A stretch of DNA of 33,331 bases from Myxococcota bacterium (GCA_963169055.1 CAUJFU010000450.1:1-33331), one strand, 5' to 3'; shown: positions 21,762-30,363, counted from the stretch's first letter. Numbers and translations are program-made. The notes: generated by a model not told the origin, from the sequence alone.

Positions 21762-22661
21762 ATGACGCGTATCAACGAATCACAGGTTCAACAGCAGCAA
21801 CAAGCGCAGCAAGCGAACCAAGCACGCGACACCCAAGCCCCTCCACCCGACTCCGAACGCGCCTTCGCTGCGCGCCTCAAAAAGCAAGACGAAAACAAAC
21901 CCACCCAACAACCCAAAAACGAAACCAGCGCCTCCGCAACCTCCGCCAAAGACGCGGATTCCGCCAAAACACGCATGCTCCAAAATCAATCCTTTAGCCT
22001 CTCCGGTCGCAAAGGCACCGTCTCCGATCTCCAAGCCCGCCTCAGCGCACAAGAAGGCGCACAGGGCGCAAAAGGCAAAGGTCTTGACGCACAAAAAGGC
22101 GCAGAGGCCGAGGCCCTCGATGCCAAAGGACTCGATGGAAAAAGCATCGACGGAAAGTCCGAAGGCATGGGCATCGGTAAAGAACTTGGCGCTGAAGGCG
22201 AAATGAAACTATCCATCGACGGAAAGCCCGATCTTGCCGTCGGCATGGGTGGTTTGCAAGGTGGTGGGCAAATCCAACAAGGCGGACAGATCGCCACTTC
22301 GGCAACCTTTGAAGTCCGTGGAGCCAAGATCCCCACCGCGATGATGGAAAAAATGATGGATCAAGCCCGCGTTGGCGTCAACGAAGTCGGCGCTCCCGAA
22401 TTCCAATTCGACCTCAAAGGCGATGTCCTCGGCGGAATGAAGATGCGCATCAGCATGGAAAACGGCCAACTCAAAGCCATCTTCGTCGCCGAAAACAGCG
22501 ATATCCGCAAGTTTATGGACGGAAACCTCAAAGACCTCGAACGCAACCTCCAAGATCGCGGGATCTTTATCAAAGACCTCCAAGTCCGCGACCCCGAAGA
22601 AGACCGCCGTCAACGCCAACGCGAACAACACCAACGCGACCGCGAAGAGGCCATGGGCTGA
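21762..22661 (+). CDS. sctP: T3SS needle-length regulator SctP (FliK/YscP-like)
   Basis: The 299-residue protein has a Gln-rich N-terminus, a low-complexity Gly/Lys/Asp region (about 95-165, repeats of GLDAK, GLDGK and SIDGK) and a folded C-terminal domain (about 190-280). The latter resembles the FliK/SctP switch domain: GGMKMRISMENGQLKAIFVA and then LERNLQDRGIFIKDLQV. These proteins measure hook or needle length and change the export specificity. The extended middle part could serve as the ruler; the tail is Arg/Gln-rich. ATG 21762 has AAGGAG (21748-21753) 8 bases upstream. It follows sctO, as is usual, and is the last gene of the block; the next gene is on the other strand with stops only 15 bases apart. 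Confidence 0.8.
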   Translation: MTRINESQVQQQQQAQQANQARDTQAPPPDSERAFAARLKKQDENKPTQQPKNETSASATSAKDADSAKTRMLQNQSFSLSGRKGTVSDLQARLSAQEGAQGAKGKGLDAQKGAEAEALDAKGLDGKSIDGKSEGMGIGKELGAEGEMKLSIDGKPDLAVGMGGLQGGGQIQQGGQIATSATFEVRGAKIPTAMMEKMMDQARVGVNEVGAPEFQFDLKGDVLGGMKMRISMENGQLKAIFVAENSDIRKFMDGNLKDLERNLQDRGIFIKDLQVRDPEEDRRQRQREQHQRDREEAMG

Positions 22662-22676
22662 TCTCCGTAGCCTTAT

Positions 22677-23846
22677 TTATTTCAACACCTCTGTGTCGAT
22701 CCGCTTTAACTGATAGCCCTGCAAGTTTTCAAACCCCCCGTCCATCCGCGCCCCACGCAAACGAAAACGCACACCACACCCCTCCGCCTCAAACACAAAC
22801 GGAAGATGAGGACGCCGAAAAAACAGACTCGGCCTGCGTTGTTGCGCATCGACTTCCCAACGAAAACGATACCGCAACGCGCTCGGTGTATCGGGGACAA
22901 ATCCACATTGCTTCCAGATGCCTTCGTTCCAATCCTCGGTCCGTTGGTCTTTTTGCACACACGCAGTCACCTGCTTTTGCGTCCACGCACCATCCACAAG
23001 CCGAAACATCACCCGCTCCACACCGATCCGCGCCTCCAATGCGTACAAAAACCGACCAAGATTCCGCAGGACTTCGCGTTGAATGCTCGGATCGACGCGG
23101 CTCCATCGCGCCCAAGAATCCGAAGAAACCAAGTCTCGCTGAGGTTCGATGTGCCGAAGAAAGAACAACCAATTCATCCGTAGGTCTTGGTGTTCCGTCA
23201 AGATTAAACTCTCTTTGATGTGCAAAGAATGAGACAACCCTGCATACTTTTCCCCCGCCCACTGAAACACAGCGGATTCTTCGGCCTGTCGACTGGCTGG
23301 CCCCAACCAACGCTGATAGCGGCGGAATAGCGCTTGAGTGTGGGCTTTCGTTCGCGTTTGACAACTCGTCGAGATCTTCTGCAAACCCCAAGAACCAAAG
23401 AAAAACCGATGATGACAAGGGTAGGGCCCTTGGTTATCTTCATAAAGAAAGATCTGCGGCCCGCTTTTTTCAAGCGATGAAAACAACCGCTGCAAGCGCA
23501 TACATGGGCCGATCAGCCATTGCTTACAAAGCACTTCTTGGACGCGAGCGGGCGAATCGCCTGTCCACAAACCACGCAAGATCTGCACACGCAGCGGAGC
23601 CTTCCATACCGAAACAGGCGGCTTTTCGCGCACCAAAGTCGGCTGGCATCCCACCCCAAAACAAAGCAGGCCCACCCCCACGAAAGCACCGAACCAACGG
23701 AGTCTTCGAAACAAAAGCGCCACCAAGCCACGCAAAGAACCTGCACTCCCCCCCACAAGAGCGCTCCCTCGAAATCCCCCATCTTCCGCCCTCATCTTCC
23801 GCTGCCCACGCCTCACCGCGCCGCTTTGCGTTGTGGTGTCTCTCAT
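22677..23846 (-). CDS. Putative lipoprotein of unknown function
   Basis: The 389-residue product has a hydrophobic N-terminal helix (about 41-66) ending in GVGC followed by QPTLVREKPP, a plausible lipoprotein signal with an unusually long basic leader. The body contains nine or so cysteines and several Trp/Arg-rich stretches (LFYEDNQG-like segment, RRYQRWLGPASRQ, FFLRHIEPQ). I do not recognise a domain. ATG 23846 was chosen because GGAG lies 7 bases upstream; starting there also leaves the 33-bp tandem repeat outside the protein, whereas an upstream ATG at 24029 would translate the repeat and overlap gpmI by 41 bases. It is on the opposite strand to the T3SS block and converges with sctP. Confidence 0.7.
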   Translation of the reverse strand: MRDTTTQSGAVRRGQRKMRAEDGGFRGSALVGGSAGSLRGLVALLFRRLRWFGAFVGVGLLCFGVGCQPTLVREKPPVSVWKAPLRVQILRGLWTGDSPARVQEVLCKQWLIGPCMRLQRLFSSLEKSGPQIFLYEDNQGPYPCHHRFFFGSWGLQKISTSCQTRTKAHTQALFRRYQRWLGPASRQAEESAVFQWAGEKYAGLSHSLHIKESLILTEHQDLRMNWLFFLRHIEPQRDLVSSDSWARWSRVDPSIQREVLRNLGRFLYALEARIGVERVMFRLVDGAWTQKQVTACVQKDQRTEDWNEGIWKQCGFVPDTPSALRYRFRWEVDAQQRRPSLFFRRPHLPFVFEAEGCGVRFRLRGARMDGGFENLQGYQLKRIDTEVLK

Positions 23847-23855
23847 CCGTACTCT

Positions 23856-23950
23856 CCCGATCTCGCCGTGTGTTCTCACACGCACGTTCCCGATCTCACT
23901 GTATGTTCCCACACGCATGTTCCCGATCTCATCGCGTGTTCCGACACGCG
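23856..23950. repeat. 33-bp tandem repeats with internal hairpins
   Basis: Units begin at 23856, 23889 and 23922 with CCCGATCTC; a degenerate fourth unit reaches about 23976. The first unit contains CGTGTG-TTCT-CACACG (23867-23882) and the third CGCGTGT-TCCG-ACACGCG (23933-23950), both perfect hairpins with 4-base loops; the second has one mismatch. The array fills the gap between gpmI (stop 23989) and the lipoprotein gene (start 23846), so it would be in the leader or intercistronic mRNA. Confidence 0.8.
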
Positions 23951-23988
23951 ATCTCCTGCTCTTACCGTGTGTTCCAACAAAAACCTGC

Positions 23989-25638
23989 TCAATCTTCCCG
24001 CCGTTTGACCAAAGCAGGCGCATATCCATCGGGGGCTACGAAGCCCAAAAACGCCAGAATCGTCGCTGCAACATTCGCTAAACCCGCACCGTCGATCTGC
24101 ACAAGATCATAATTCGCCGCACCAACGGGATCAAAGATGTAGAACGGAACGGGATTGAGTGTGTGGCTGGTCTTTCGCTCGGGCTTACCGTCCGCTGTGT
24201 AGGCGATCTTGCCCTTCTTGTCGTGCGCAAACATCTCGTCCGCGTTCCCATGATCCGCCGTCACAAACGCGACACCGCCCGCCGCTTTCACCGCCTCCAA
24301 GATCCGACCCACGCACAAATCCACCGCTTCCACCGCGATCACCGCAGCCTCCAAAGACCCCGTGTGACCGACCATATCGCCGTTTGGCAGATTGGCACGC
24401 AAAAATCGATGCCGACCCGCCATGATCTCCTCGATCAGACGATCTGTGATCTCGGCTGCTTTCATCCAAGGCCGTTGCTCAAAAGGCACCCGATCACTCG
24501 GGATCTCCACATAGGTCTCGTGTTCTTCCGAAAACTTGCCTGTGCGGTTTCCGTTCCAAAAGTACGTGACGTGGCCGAACTTTTGCGTTTCGCTGATCGC
24601 AAACTGCCGCACACCGCTACGCACCAGATACTCGCTCACGGTCTCGCGGATCGCGGGTGGCTCGACAAGATAACGCATCGGGATACCCAGATCTCCATCG
24701 TACTGCATCATCCCTGCAAAAAACACTTGAGGGCGTGGCCCCCGCGCAAACTTCGTGAAATCTTGCTCTTCAAAGGCGCGGCATAACTCCATCGCCCGAT
24801 CACCTCGAAAGTTAAAGATCAAAAACACATCCCCATCACGCACAGGCCCCACAGCTTGGCCATCTTCGACGATCACAAACGGATCAAGATACTGATCGTT
24901 GTTGATCCCCCTCGATCGGCTCGCCTCGATCGCTGACCGCGCCGTCGGATAGTGCGGGCCTTCCCCCAAGATGTGCGTCTTCCAACCGCGCTCCACCATC
25001 GGCCAATCCGCTTCGTACCGATCCATCGTGATCACCATCCGCCCCCCTCCCGAAGCGATCCGATAATCCCGTCCCTGCGATGTGATCTCGCTCAATACCC
25101 CCTCCAAACGCTCCACATACACCAACGCCGAATCTGCCGAAACGTCGCGGCCATCCAACAAGATATGCACCCGCACCCGTGGCACACCCGCAGCCGAAGC
25201 CCGCCGCAACATCTCGTACAAGTGCTGCTCGTGGCTGTGCACGTTCCCGTCCGACAACAAACCCAACAGATGCAATGTCCCACCCGATCTCGCCCGATCC
25301 ATCGCCTCTTTCCACACAACTCCCTCAAACAAACGACCCGACGCGATCGCCTCCTGCACCAGCCGCGCTCCCTGCGCAAACACTCGCCCCGCCCCAAGAG
25401 CGTTATGCCCCACCTCCGAATTGCCCATGTCTTCGTCGCTTGGCATCCCCACCGCCAAACCATGCGCACGCAACGTCGTCCACTTCCCACACGCCAACTG
25501 ATCCAGATGCGGTGTGCGTGCCAACATCACCGCATTCCCCTCATCTTGCGGCCCGATCGCCACACCATCCATCACCAGCAACACCACAGGCCCTTGCGTC
25601 AGCGGCCCTCGCTCATGCTTTTTCAACGCCTCAACCAT
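23989..25638 (-). CDS. gpmI: 2,3-bisphosphoglycerate-independent phosphoglycerate mutase
   Basis: This glycolytic enzyme interconverts 3- and 2-phosphoglycerate with a phosphoserine intermediate and two Mn ions. Active-site motifs are complete: VMDGVAIG (Asp24), GNSEVGHNALGAGR (nucleophile Ser74), DGRDVSADS, SGGGRMVITMDRYEADW, FNFRGDRAMEL, SETQKFGHVTYFWNG, NLPNGDMVGHTG and TADHGNADEM. The protein is 549 residues, slightly longer than the usual 510-515; part of the excess is at the N-terminus and in AHDKKGKIAYTADGKPERK. ATG 25638 has AAGGAG 8 bases upstream. It is transcribed away from the HEAT-repeat gene, across a 198-bp gap. Confidence 0.97.
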   Translation of the reverse strand: MVEALKKHERGPLTQGPVVLLVMDGVAIGPQDEGNAVMLARTPHLDQLACGKWTTLRAHGLAVGMPSDEDMGNSEVGHNALGAGRVFAQGARLVQEAIASGRLFEGVVWKEAMDRARSGGTLHLLGLLSDGNVHSHEQHLYEMLRRASAAGVPRVRVHILLDGRDVSADSALVYVERLEGVLSEITSQGRDYRIASGGGRMVITMDRYEADWPMVERGWKTHILGEGPHYPTARSAIEASRSRGINNDQYLDPFVIVEDGQAVGPVRDGDVFLIFNFRGDRAMELCRAFEEQDFTKFARGPRPQVFFAGMMQYDGDLGIPMRYLVEPPAIRETVSEYLVRSGVRQFAISETQKFGHVTYFWNGNRTGKFSEEHETYVEIPSDRVPFEQRPWMKAAEITDRLIEEIMAGRHRFLRANLPNGDMVGHTGSLEAAVIAVEAVDLCVGRILEAVKAAGGVAFVTADHGNADEMFAHDKKGKIAYTADGKPERKTSHTLNPVPFYIFDPVGAANYDLVQIDGAGLANVAATILAFLGFVAPDGYAPALVKRRED

Positions 25639-25836
25639 CTCGTCACTCCTTTTGTGCGCTCCTTGTCAAAAAGATCATTTTGCGCTTTAGATCTCGGTTG
25701 ATTGACAAAAAAACCGCAGGTTTCACGACCTCGCAGGGCCGTCGTTTTTGGATATGTACCCTTGTGTACTCTACTGGCTTCTTGCTTAGACAGAAGCCCA
25801 CTCCCATCACAGGCCACCGCGCAGAAAAGGCAGAAG

Positions 25837-26700
25837 ATGTCCACAAAACCCATCGAACAAGATCCGCAGTACCAAAATCTTCTCGAAAAGCTCGCGCAAC
25901 TTGATCCCTCCTTTGATCCGCAGCTTCAACCCAACCGCTATTTACAAAACCAACGCTCCTCCGAACAAGAACTGATCGCCAACCTCCAACACAACGATCC
26001 GTTGATGCGTGCGGATACTGCTGAGCTTTTGGGACAACGACAAGTCAAAGCTGCACTCAAACCTCTTAAAGAACTCGCCGAAAAAGATCCTGATGGCTCT
26101 GTCCGACAAGCTGCTTCGGTCGCCGTGATCCGCATCGGAGGTGATCCTCTTCTCGCAGAGATCGCCAAAAATCTCCGACACGAAGATCCCGAAGTCGTCG
26201 CACACGCCGCCGTCACCCTCGGAAAAGTCGGCGATCCCAAGATCGTCCCCAACTTGCTCGCCGCCTTCCAAACCGAAGAGCCACTCGTCGGCTCCGCCAT
26301 CGCTTGGGCGCTCGGAAGGATTGGTGATCCCCGTGCGATCTCTTGGCTCGCTGCGGCGCTCGAAAACGGCTTTGTCCCCGCCAACGCCGCCGAAGCCCTC
26401 GGACGCATCGGCGATATCGAAGCCATCCCCATCCTCGCTCGCACCCTCCAACATCCCAACGATGATGCACGCGCCTACGCCGCACGCGCCCTCGGCTTGA
26501 TGAAAGAACCTCCCGGACTCAAAGGCATCCGCGCCCAAACTTGGCTCCAACGCAAAGAAGAAATGATCGAAGCCCTTCGTCAAGCCCTCGAAGAAGACCC
26601 TTCCCGAAAAGTCCGCATCTTCGCATCCATCGCATTGTTTGAACTCGGTGTCAAACAAGCCGGAAAACACTTCCTCCAACTCCTCAAAGACAACCCCTAA
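25837..26700 (+). CDS. HEAT-repeat protein (PBS-lyase-like repeats)
   Basis: The 287-residue protein consists of about six HEAT-like units after residue 45: DPLMRADTAELLGQRQ, GSVRQAASVAVIRIGG, PEVVAHAAVTLGKVGD, LVGSAIAWALGRIGD, VPANAAEALGRIGD and DARAYAARALGLM. The pattern A..LG.IGD and its spacing of 31-32 residues are characteristic of this repeat. No catalytic residues, signal peptide or membrane segment are seen, so it is a cytoplasmic scaffold or binding protein. ATG 25837 has AAGG 6 bases upstream. The C-terminal part (RKEEMIEALRQALEEDPSRKVR) is a further helix pair. It is separate from the MurG HEAT tail, which does not share the LG.IGD signature. Confidence 0.85.
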   Translation: MSTKPIEQDPQYQNLLEKLAQLDPSFDPQLQPNRYLQNQRSSEQELIANLQHNDPLMRADTAELLGQRQVKAALKPLKELAEKDPDGSVRQAASVAVIRIGGDPLLAEIAKNLRHEDPEVVAHAAVTLGKVGDPKIVPNLLAAFQTEEPLVGSAIAWALGRIGDPRAISWLAAALENGFVPANAAEALGRIGDIEAIPILARTLQHPNDDARAYAARALGLMKEPPGLKGIRAQTWLQRKEEMIEALRQALEEDPSRKVRIFASIALFELGVKQAGKHFLQLLKDNP

Positions 26701-26795
26701 CCCACACCTCCCGCCCCTCCTACACCTCCCGCCCTCTCGCCCACCGTCCTCTCGCCCACTGCCAACTCTCCCCATAAATATCCCCCGACACATCA

Positions 26796-27149
26796 TCAAA
26801 AATCCCTATTATCCGATGCCTCAGACGATTCATCATCGTCGTCATCGTCATCTTCGTCATCTTCCTGTTTTTGAGCGCCTTGTTGCTGAGCCAAATGCCC
26901 CGTTCCACCGGCCTCTTGCGAAGAAGAATCGATCCAAGGCTCACGCTGCCAAACCCCACTCTGTCCATCCCGTAGCAATTGACGGATATCTTGCTCTGCT
27001 TGATCCAAACGCTGCCCCCCCTCTCGACACAACACAACCCCCCGCTCAAACAAACGCAGCGATTCCTCAAGGCTATGATCCCCCTGCTCCAAACGCTCCA
27101 CCAACGACTCCAACTCCACAAACAACGCTTCCAAACTTTGCGCCTTCAC
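26796..27149 (-). CDS. xseB: Exodeoxyribonuclease VII small subunit with acidic tail
   Basis: Residues 1-60 match XseB: SLEALFVELESLVERLEQGD, SLEESLRLFERGVVLCREG and RLDQAEQDIRQLL. The small subunit forms a complex with XseA, which degrades single-stranded DNA; no xseA is in the window. XseB is usually about 75-85 residues; here 117. The extra C-terminus includes a run of aspartates within EDDEDDDDDDDE near the end, caused by a TCN/ATC triplet-like tract at about 26828-26870. GTG 27149 has AGGAG (27156-27160) 6 bases upstream; an earlier ATG at 27221 has none and would add 24 residues without family similarity. Confidence 0.88.
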   Translation of the reverse strand: MKAQSLEALFVELESLVERLEQGDHSLEESLRLFERGVVLCREGGQRLDQAEQDIRQLLRDGQSGVWQREPWIDSSSQEAGGTGHLAQQQGAQKQEDDEDDDDDDDESSEASDNRDF

Positions 27150-27398
27150 TCCCAACTCCTGCTCTCCAAACGCGCTCGCACAACTTCCGCAGTCGTGGAT
27201 CACGCAGACACCCTTGAACATCCAAAGGCCCGATCACATCATCCCATACATGCGCCTTCTTGCCTGATAAGGCAATCTGCACGCCCCCCCCAAACGAGGC
27301 CGCACTCCCTCAGGCCAAGAACGCACCCCGATCATCGGCAGTTTGCCTACATGATCCCTCCTCCAAAGGGCTGCGGCCCACATCGTGGAAGGTTTGCT

Positions 27399-29699
27399 GT
27401 GCAAAAAAACACACCCTCTCCATCCCATTCAGCCCGTTTATCCGTTGCTTCTGCGCTTCTCCTTCTGTTCTCTCTCCGCCTGCTGCTCGCTTGCGAAACC
27501 ACCCCAACGCGAAACCACCCCTCCCCCCTCTCTCTCCAACCCGAAGAAAAAATCTTCCGATTCCAAGGCCCCGGACACCTCGACCTCCAAGCCGATCAAA
27601 ACCCCGCCCTCGTCTACCGCTTCGATATCTCCGTCACCCAAGCCGGACTCTACGCCTTTGAGACACACGGGAAGCTCGATACACTTTGCGCCCTCGTCCA
27701 CATCACCCCCACCGAAGAACGCACCCTCTCCGTCAACGACATCGGCGGCACAAACGAAAATTGCAAACTGATCTGGGCCTTACCCAGCGGAACTCACATC
27801 TTCAAAGTCCGCGCCGATGGGGTCGGCCCTTTCCGCGTCCAACTGGATCGCGTCGGTTGGCAAAAACAAGTCAACGTCACCCTCCGTTCGGGCGGAACCA
27901 CCGCAGGCCACATCGAAGGTATCTTCGATCGACACCGCTTCCGCTTTCGCCTCCCCGCTCCTCGGATGATCCAACTCCAAGCCTCCGGTGAAAGCAACCT
28001 CCAGTGCATCCTCCAAAAAACAGGGGCCTCTTGGCGATACGACCCCTCCTTCCGCCAACCTTACGGCTCCTGCGTCCTCGGCCGCCTGCTTGAGCCGGGC
28101 GAGTACCTCTTTGATCTTCGAAGCGATCAACCCAATACGCCTTATAAAATCACCTATCAAAAAGTTCGCATGAGTCCCCTCCAAGCCGGGCAGATCCACG
28201 AAGGCTTCCTCCGCGAAGAAACCTTTGATATCTATCAAGTCGACCTCCCAAAAGACCGATACCACCGCATCCAAAGCCACGGCGCTCTCTCCATCCGATG
28301 CACCCTCGAAGATGAACCCGGGCACGTAATCGCTGCCTCTCACACTCCCGATGCCCCGTGCCTGATCGAAGGCTCCTTCCCCCCAAAACGCTACCTCTTG
28401 CGCGTACGCACCGACAAACCCGCCCAACAAGGACGCTACCAGATCAGTTTCGAGCAACTCCCCTTCGCCTCCCTCCCCACCCACTCACAACGCGAGATCC
28501 TCCCTCCCTTCCACGAAGCCCTTCAGATCTACCAGATCCACATCCAAACACCTCAACTCTACCACTTCTCGATCAACAAACGCTCTGCACATTGCGTACT
28601 ATCCGACCAAGTCGGACAAAAACCACCGATCATGGATCTCTCTGAGTCCGATCGATGCGCCTTTTTTGCAGAACTCGAAACAGGCCGCTACTTCCTCAAA
28701 GTTTACCCCCTCGAACGCGAAGAACAACCTTACCAGCTCTCCGTCGCTCCCTATCAACCCGCATCAAGCAACCAACTCGAAGACCGAAAACCCCGATTGA
28801 TCGGCCCTGTCGAACCCGGACACAACAGCGTCTTTTTGGTTCACGTCCACAAACCACAAACCGTCGTCCTTGAAACCCACGGCTCCCTTGACACCGTCTG
28901 CGAACTCTACCGCGCAGAACTCCCGATCGACAAACAAACTCCCATCGATCGCAACGATGACAAAGGCTCCGCCCACCGTTTTAATTGCCAGATCAGTCGC
29001 TTTCTCATGCCCGGACAATACAAACTTCGCGTGCGTGTCCAAAGCCAAAAAGGCGGTCGCTTCTGGGTGCAGCGGCGCACCCTCACCGTCCCCCAGATCC
29101 GCATCGGACAACCGATCTCCGCCGTATTCAAAGACAAACGCAAGCCCCACCGTTACCTCCTCCCTCTCCCCCAACCCACCATCCTTGCCCTTCGCACCGA
29201 AAGCGGCATCGACACCGTATGCGATCTGCTCAACAACGATGGCGAACACGTCGCCAAAGACGACGACAGCGGCACCGACCAAAACTGCATGCTCACACAG
29301 ATCCTCCCCGCAGGCTTCTATTCCCTCCAAGTCTCCGTCCACCGCGAGGTCGGACCCTACCGCCTCTTTGCAGATACGCTCCCCTCACCACCCCTCCAAC
29401 CCAATACCATCCTCGACGGTGCCTTTTATCCACCCTACCGAACCAACTACTACACCCTCCAACTCCCCAAAGGTGGGCAGTTTACGATGCGCACCTACGG
29501 AAACCAAGACACCCTTTGCGCCCTCTTGAATCCGCAAGGCAAACTCCTCGCCAAAAACGATGACCGCCCCCACAACGACAAAAATTGCCAGATCACCGAA
29601 GTCCTCGCCGCAGGAACTTATTACCTCCAAATCCGCCTCCACAACAACGTCAAACCCGAAGGCAATATGCCCTTTCGCGTCGGCCTCACTTCCCCCTAA
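27399..29699 (+). CDS. Large lipoprotein of seven Cys-paired PPC-like repeats
   Basis: The 766-residue protein has a lipoprotein signal (hydrophobic 14-31, LLAC, Cys32). The rest consists of seven successive units of about 100 residues. Each has a beta-strand-rich pattern similar to the bacterial pre-peptidase C-terminal (PPC) domain and two conserved cysteines. The clearest units (1, 5, 6, 7) show GxLDTxC or similar, then a DD/ND turn, then NC, for example LDTLCAL...ENCKL, IDTVCDL...QNCMLTQILPAG and QDTLCALLNPQGK...NCQITEVLAAG. Units 2-4 keep the cysteine pair but have lost the Asp-rich turn. GTG 27399 has GGAAGG (27387-27392) 6 bases upstream. The gap 27150-27398 to xseB holds no other gene. 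A surface adhesion, calcium-binding or scaffold role is inference. Confidence 0.8.
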   Translation: MQKNTPSPSHSARLSVASALLLLFSLRLLLACETTPTRNHPSPLSLQPEEKIFRFQGPGHLDLQADQNPALVYRFDISVTQAGLYAFETHGKLDTLCALVHITPTEERTLSVNDIGGTNENCKLIWALPSGTHIFKVRADGVGPFRVQLDRVGWQKQVNVTLRSGGTTAGHIEGIFDRHRFRFRLPAPRMIQLQASGESNLQCILQKTGASWRYDPSFRQPYGSCVLGRLLEPGEYLFDLRSDQPNTPYKITYQKVRMSPLQAGQIHEGFLREETFDIYQVDLPKDRYHRIQSHGALSIRCTLEDEPGHVIAASHTPDAPCLIEGSFPPKRYLLRVRTDKPAQQGRYQISFEQLPFASLPTHSQREILPPFHEALQIYQIHIQTPQLYHFSINKRSAHCVLSDQVGQKPPIMDLSESDRCAFFAELETGRYFLKVYPLEREEQPYQLSVAPYQPASSNQLEDRKPRLIGPVEPGHNSVFLVHVHKPQTVVLETHGSLDTVCELYRAELPIDKQTPIDRNDDKGSAHRFNCQISRFLMPGQYKLRVRVQSQKGGRFWVQRRTLTVPQIRIGQPISAVFKDKRKPHRYLLPLPQPTILALRTESGIDTVCDLLNNDGEHVAKDDDSGTDQNCMLTQILPAGFYSLQVSVHREVGPYRLFADTLPSPPLQPNTILDGAFYPPYRTNYYTLQLPKGGQFTMRTYGNQDTLCALLNPQGKLLAKNDDRPHNDKNCQITEVLAAGTYYLQIRLHNNVKPEGNMPFRVGLTSP

Positions 29700-29748
29700 A
29701 CACTCCGCGCTCTTTTGCTAGACAAATCCCCTCTTCCAGATTATCTTG

Positions 29749-29805
29749 CGCCCACCTTGGGCGTACCACAGCGATCTTCCCAAAAAGCACACAACGCTCT
29801 TGTGT
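29749..29805. repeat. Two small hairpins between the repeat lipoprotein and the J-domain gene
   Basis: CGCCC (29749-29753) pairs with GGGCG (29759-29763) over 5 bases, and ACACAA (29789-29794) pairs with TTGTGT (29800-29805) over 5 bases. Neither is followed by a T-run. The second, a symmetric 17-base palindrome, could be an operator about 100 bases before the J-domain gene at 29911. Confidence 0.3.
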
Positions 29806-29910
29806 CCACGCTTTGGCAAAGATAAGCTACAGTTTGTTTGCATACCCATGCACACCCTTGCAATCGCGCATCCCGCACAAGGTTCCGTCCCACCCAGAGA
29901 AGGAACGATC

Positions 29911-30363
29911 ATGAGCCTCGCAGATCTCGGGAAAAAATTGTTTGAAGCGGCACACCTCCGCACAAAAAACCTCTGGTCCGAGATCGGCAAAGACCTGCGC
30001 GATTCCTCCCTTCAATGGGACAAGATCCGCCAAGAGTTCTTGTCCCAAGGCAGCCAGTTTGTTCACGACCTCGAACGCGAACTGCGAACGTGGATCATCG
30101 AAGAAGGCCGAAGACAGGGCGTTAGTTGGTCCTATGCCCTCGGACGTGACCCACGCATCGAAGAATCCTATCGCTTGCTTGACCTCCCCTACGGCTCCGA
30201 TATGAACAACGTCAAACACCGCTTCCGTGAACTTCTCAAACTCCATCACCCCGATCGCTATATGGCTGATCCCAAAAAATATCAACTCGCAACACGAACT
30301 TCACAAACCCTTACAGAAGCCTACCACCATATCCAAAAGGCTTTCGATGAAGGGCGAATCTAA
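29911..30363 (+). CDS. J-domain protein (DnaJ-like co-chaperone)
   Basis: The 150-residue protein has a C-terminal J domain (about 85-148): SYRLLDLPYGSDMNNVKHRF, the essential HPD tripeptide in LLKLHHPDRYM (positions about 112-122), then LTEAYHHIQKAF. The J domain stimulates Hsp70 ATPase activity. No Gly/Phe, zinc-finger or substrate domains of DnaJ are present; the N-terminal 80 residues are helical (LADLGKKLFEAAHLRTK, LWSEIGKDLRDSS), and likely target the Hsp70 to a particular client. ATG 29911 has AGAAGGA 6 bases upstream. A C-terminal J domain after a helical segment is unusual compared with standard DnaJ. The client is unknown. Confidence 0.88.
   Translation: MSLADLGKKLFEAAHLRTKNLWSEIGKDLRDSSLQWDKIRQEFLSQGSQFVHDLERELRTWIIEEGRRQGVSWSYALGRDPRIEESYRLLDLPYGSDMNNVKHRFRELLKLHHPDRYMADPKKYQLATRTSQTLTEAYHHIQKAFDEGRI

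Noticed and set aside
23856-23950. Considered as a CRISPR array.
   Set aside because: The units are contiguous with no unique spacers, only three to four copies exist, and no cas gene is present. The same applies to the 42-bp repeat at 1246-1343.
25702-25707. TTGACA before the HEAT-repeat gene as a -35 box.
   Set aside because: No -10-like hexamer lies 15-19 bases downstream.
26979-27398. 140-residue N-terminal extension of the seven-repeat lipoprotein.
   Set aside because: The extension is antisense to xseB in part, His/Pro/Leu-rich, and would bury the signal peptide; GTG 27399 has its own Shine-Dalgarno and exposes the lipobox.
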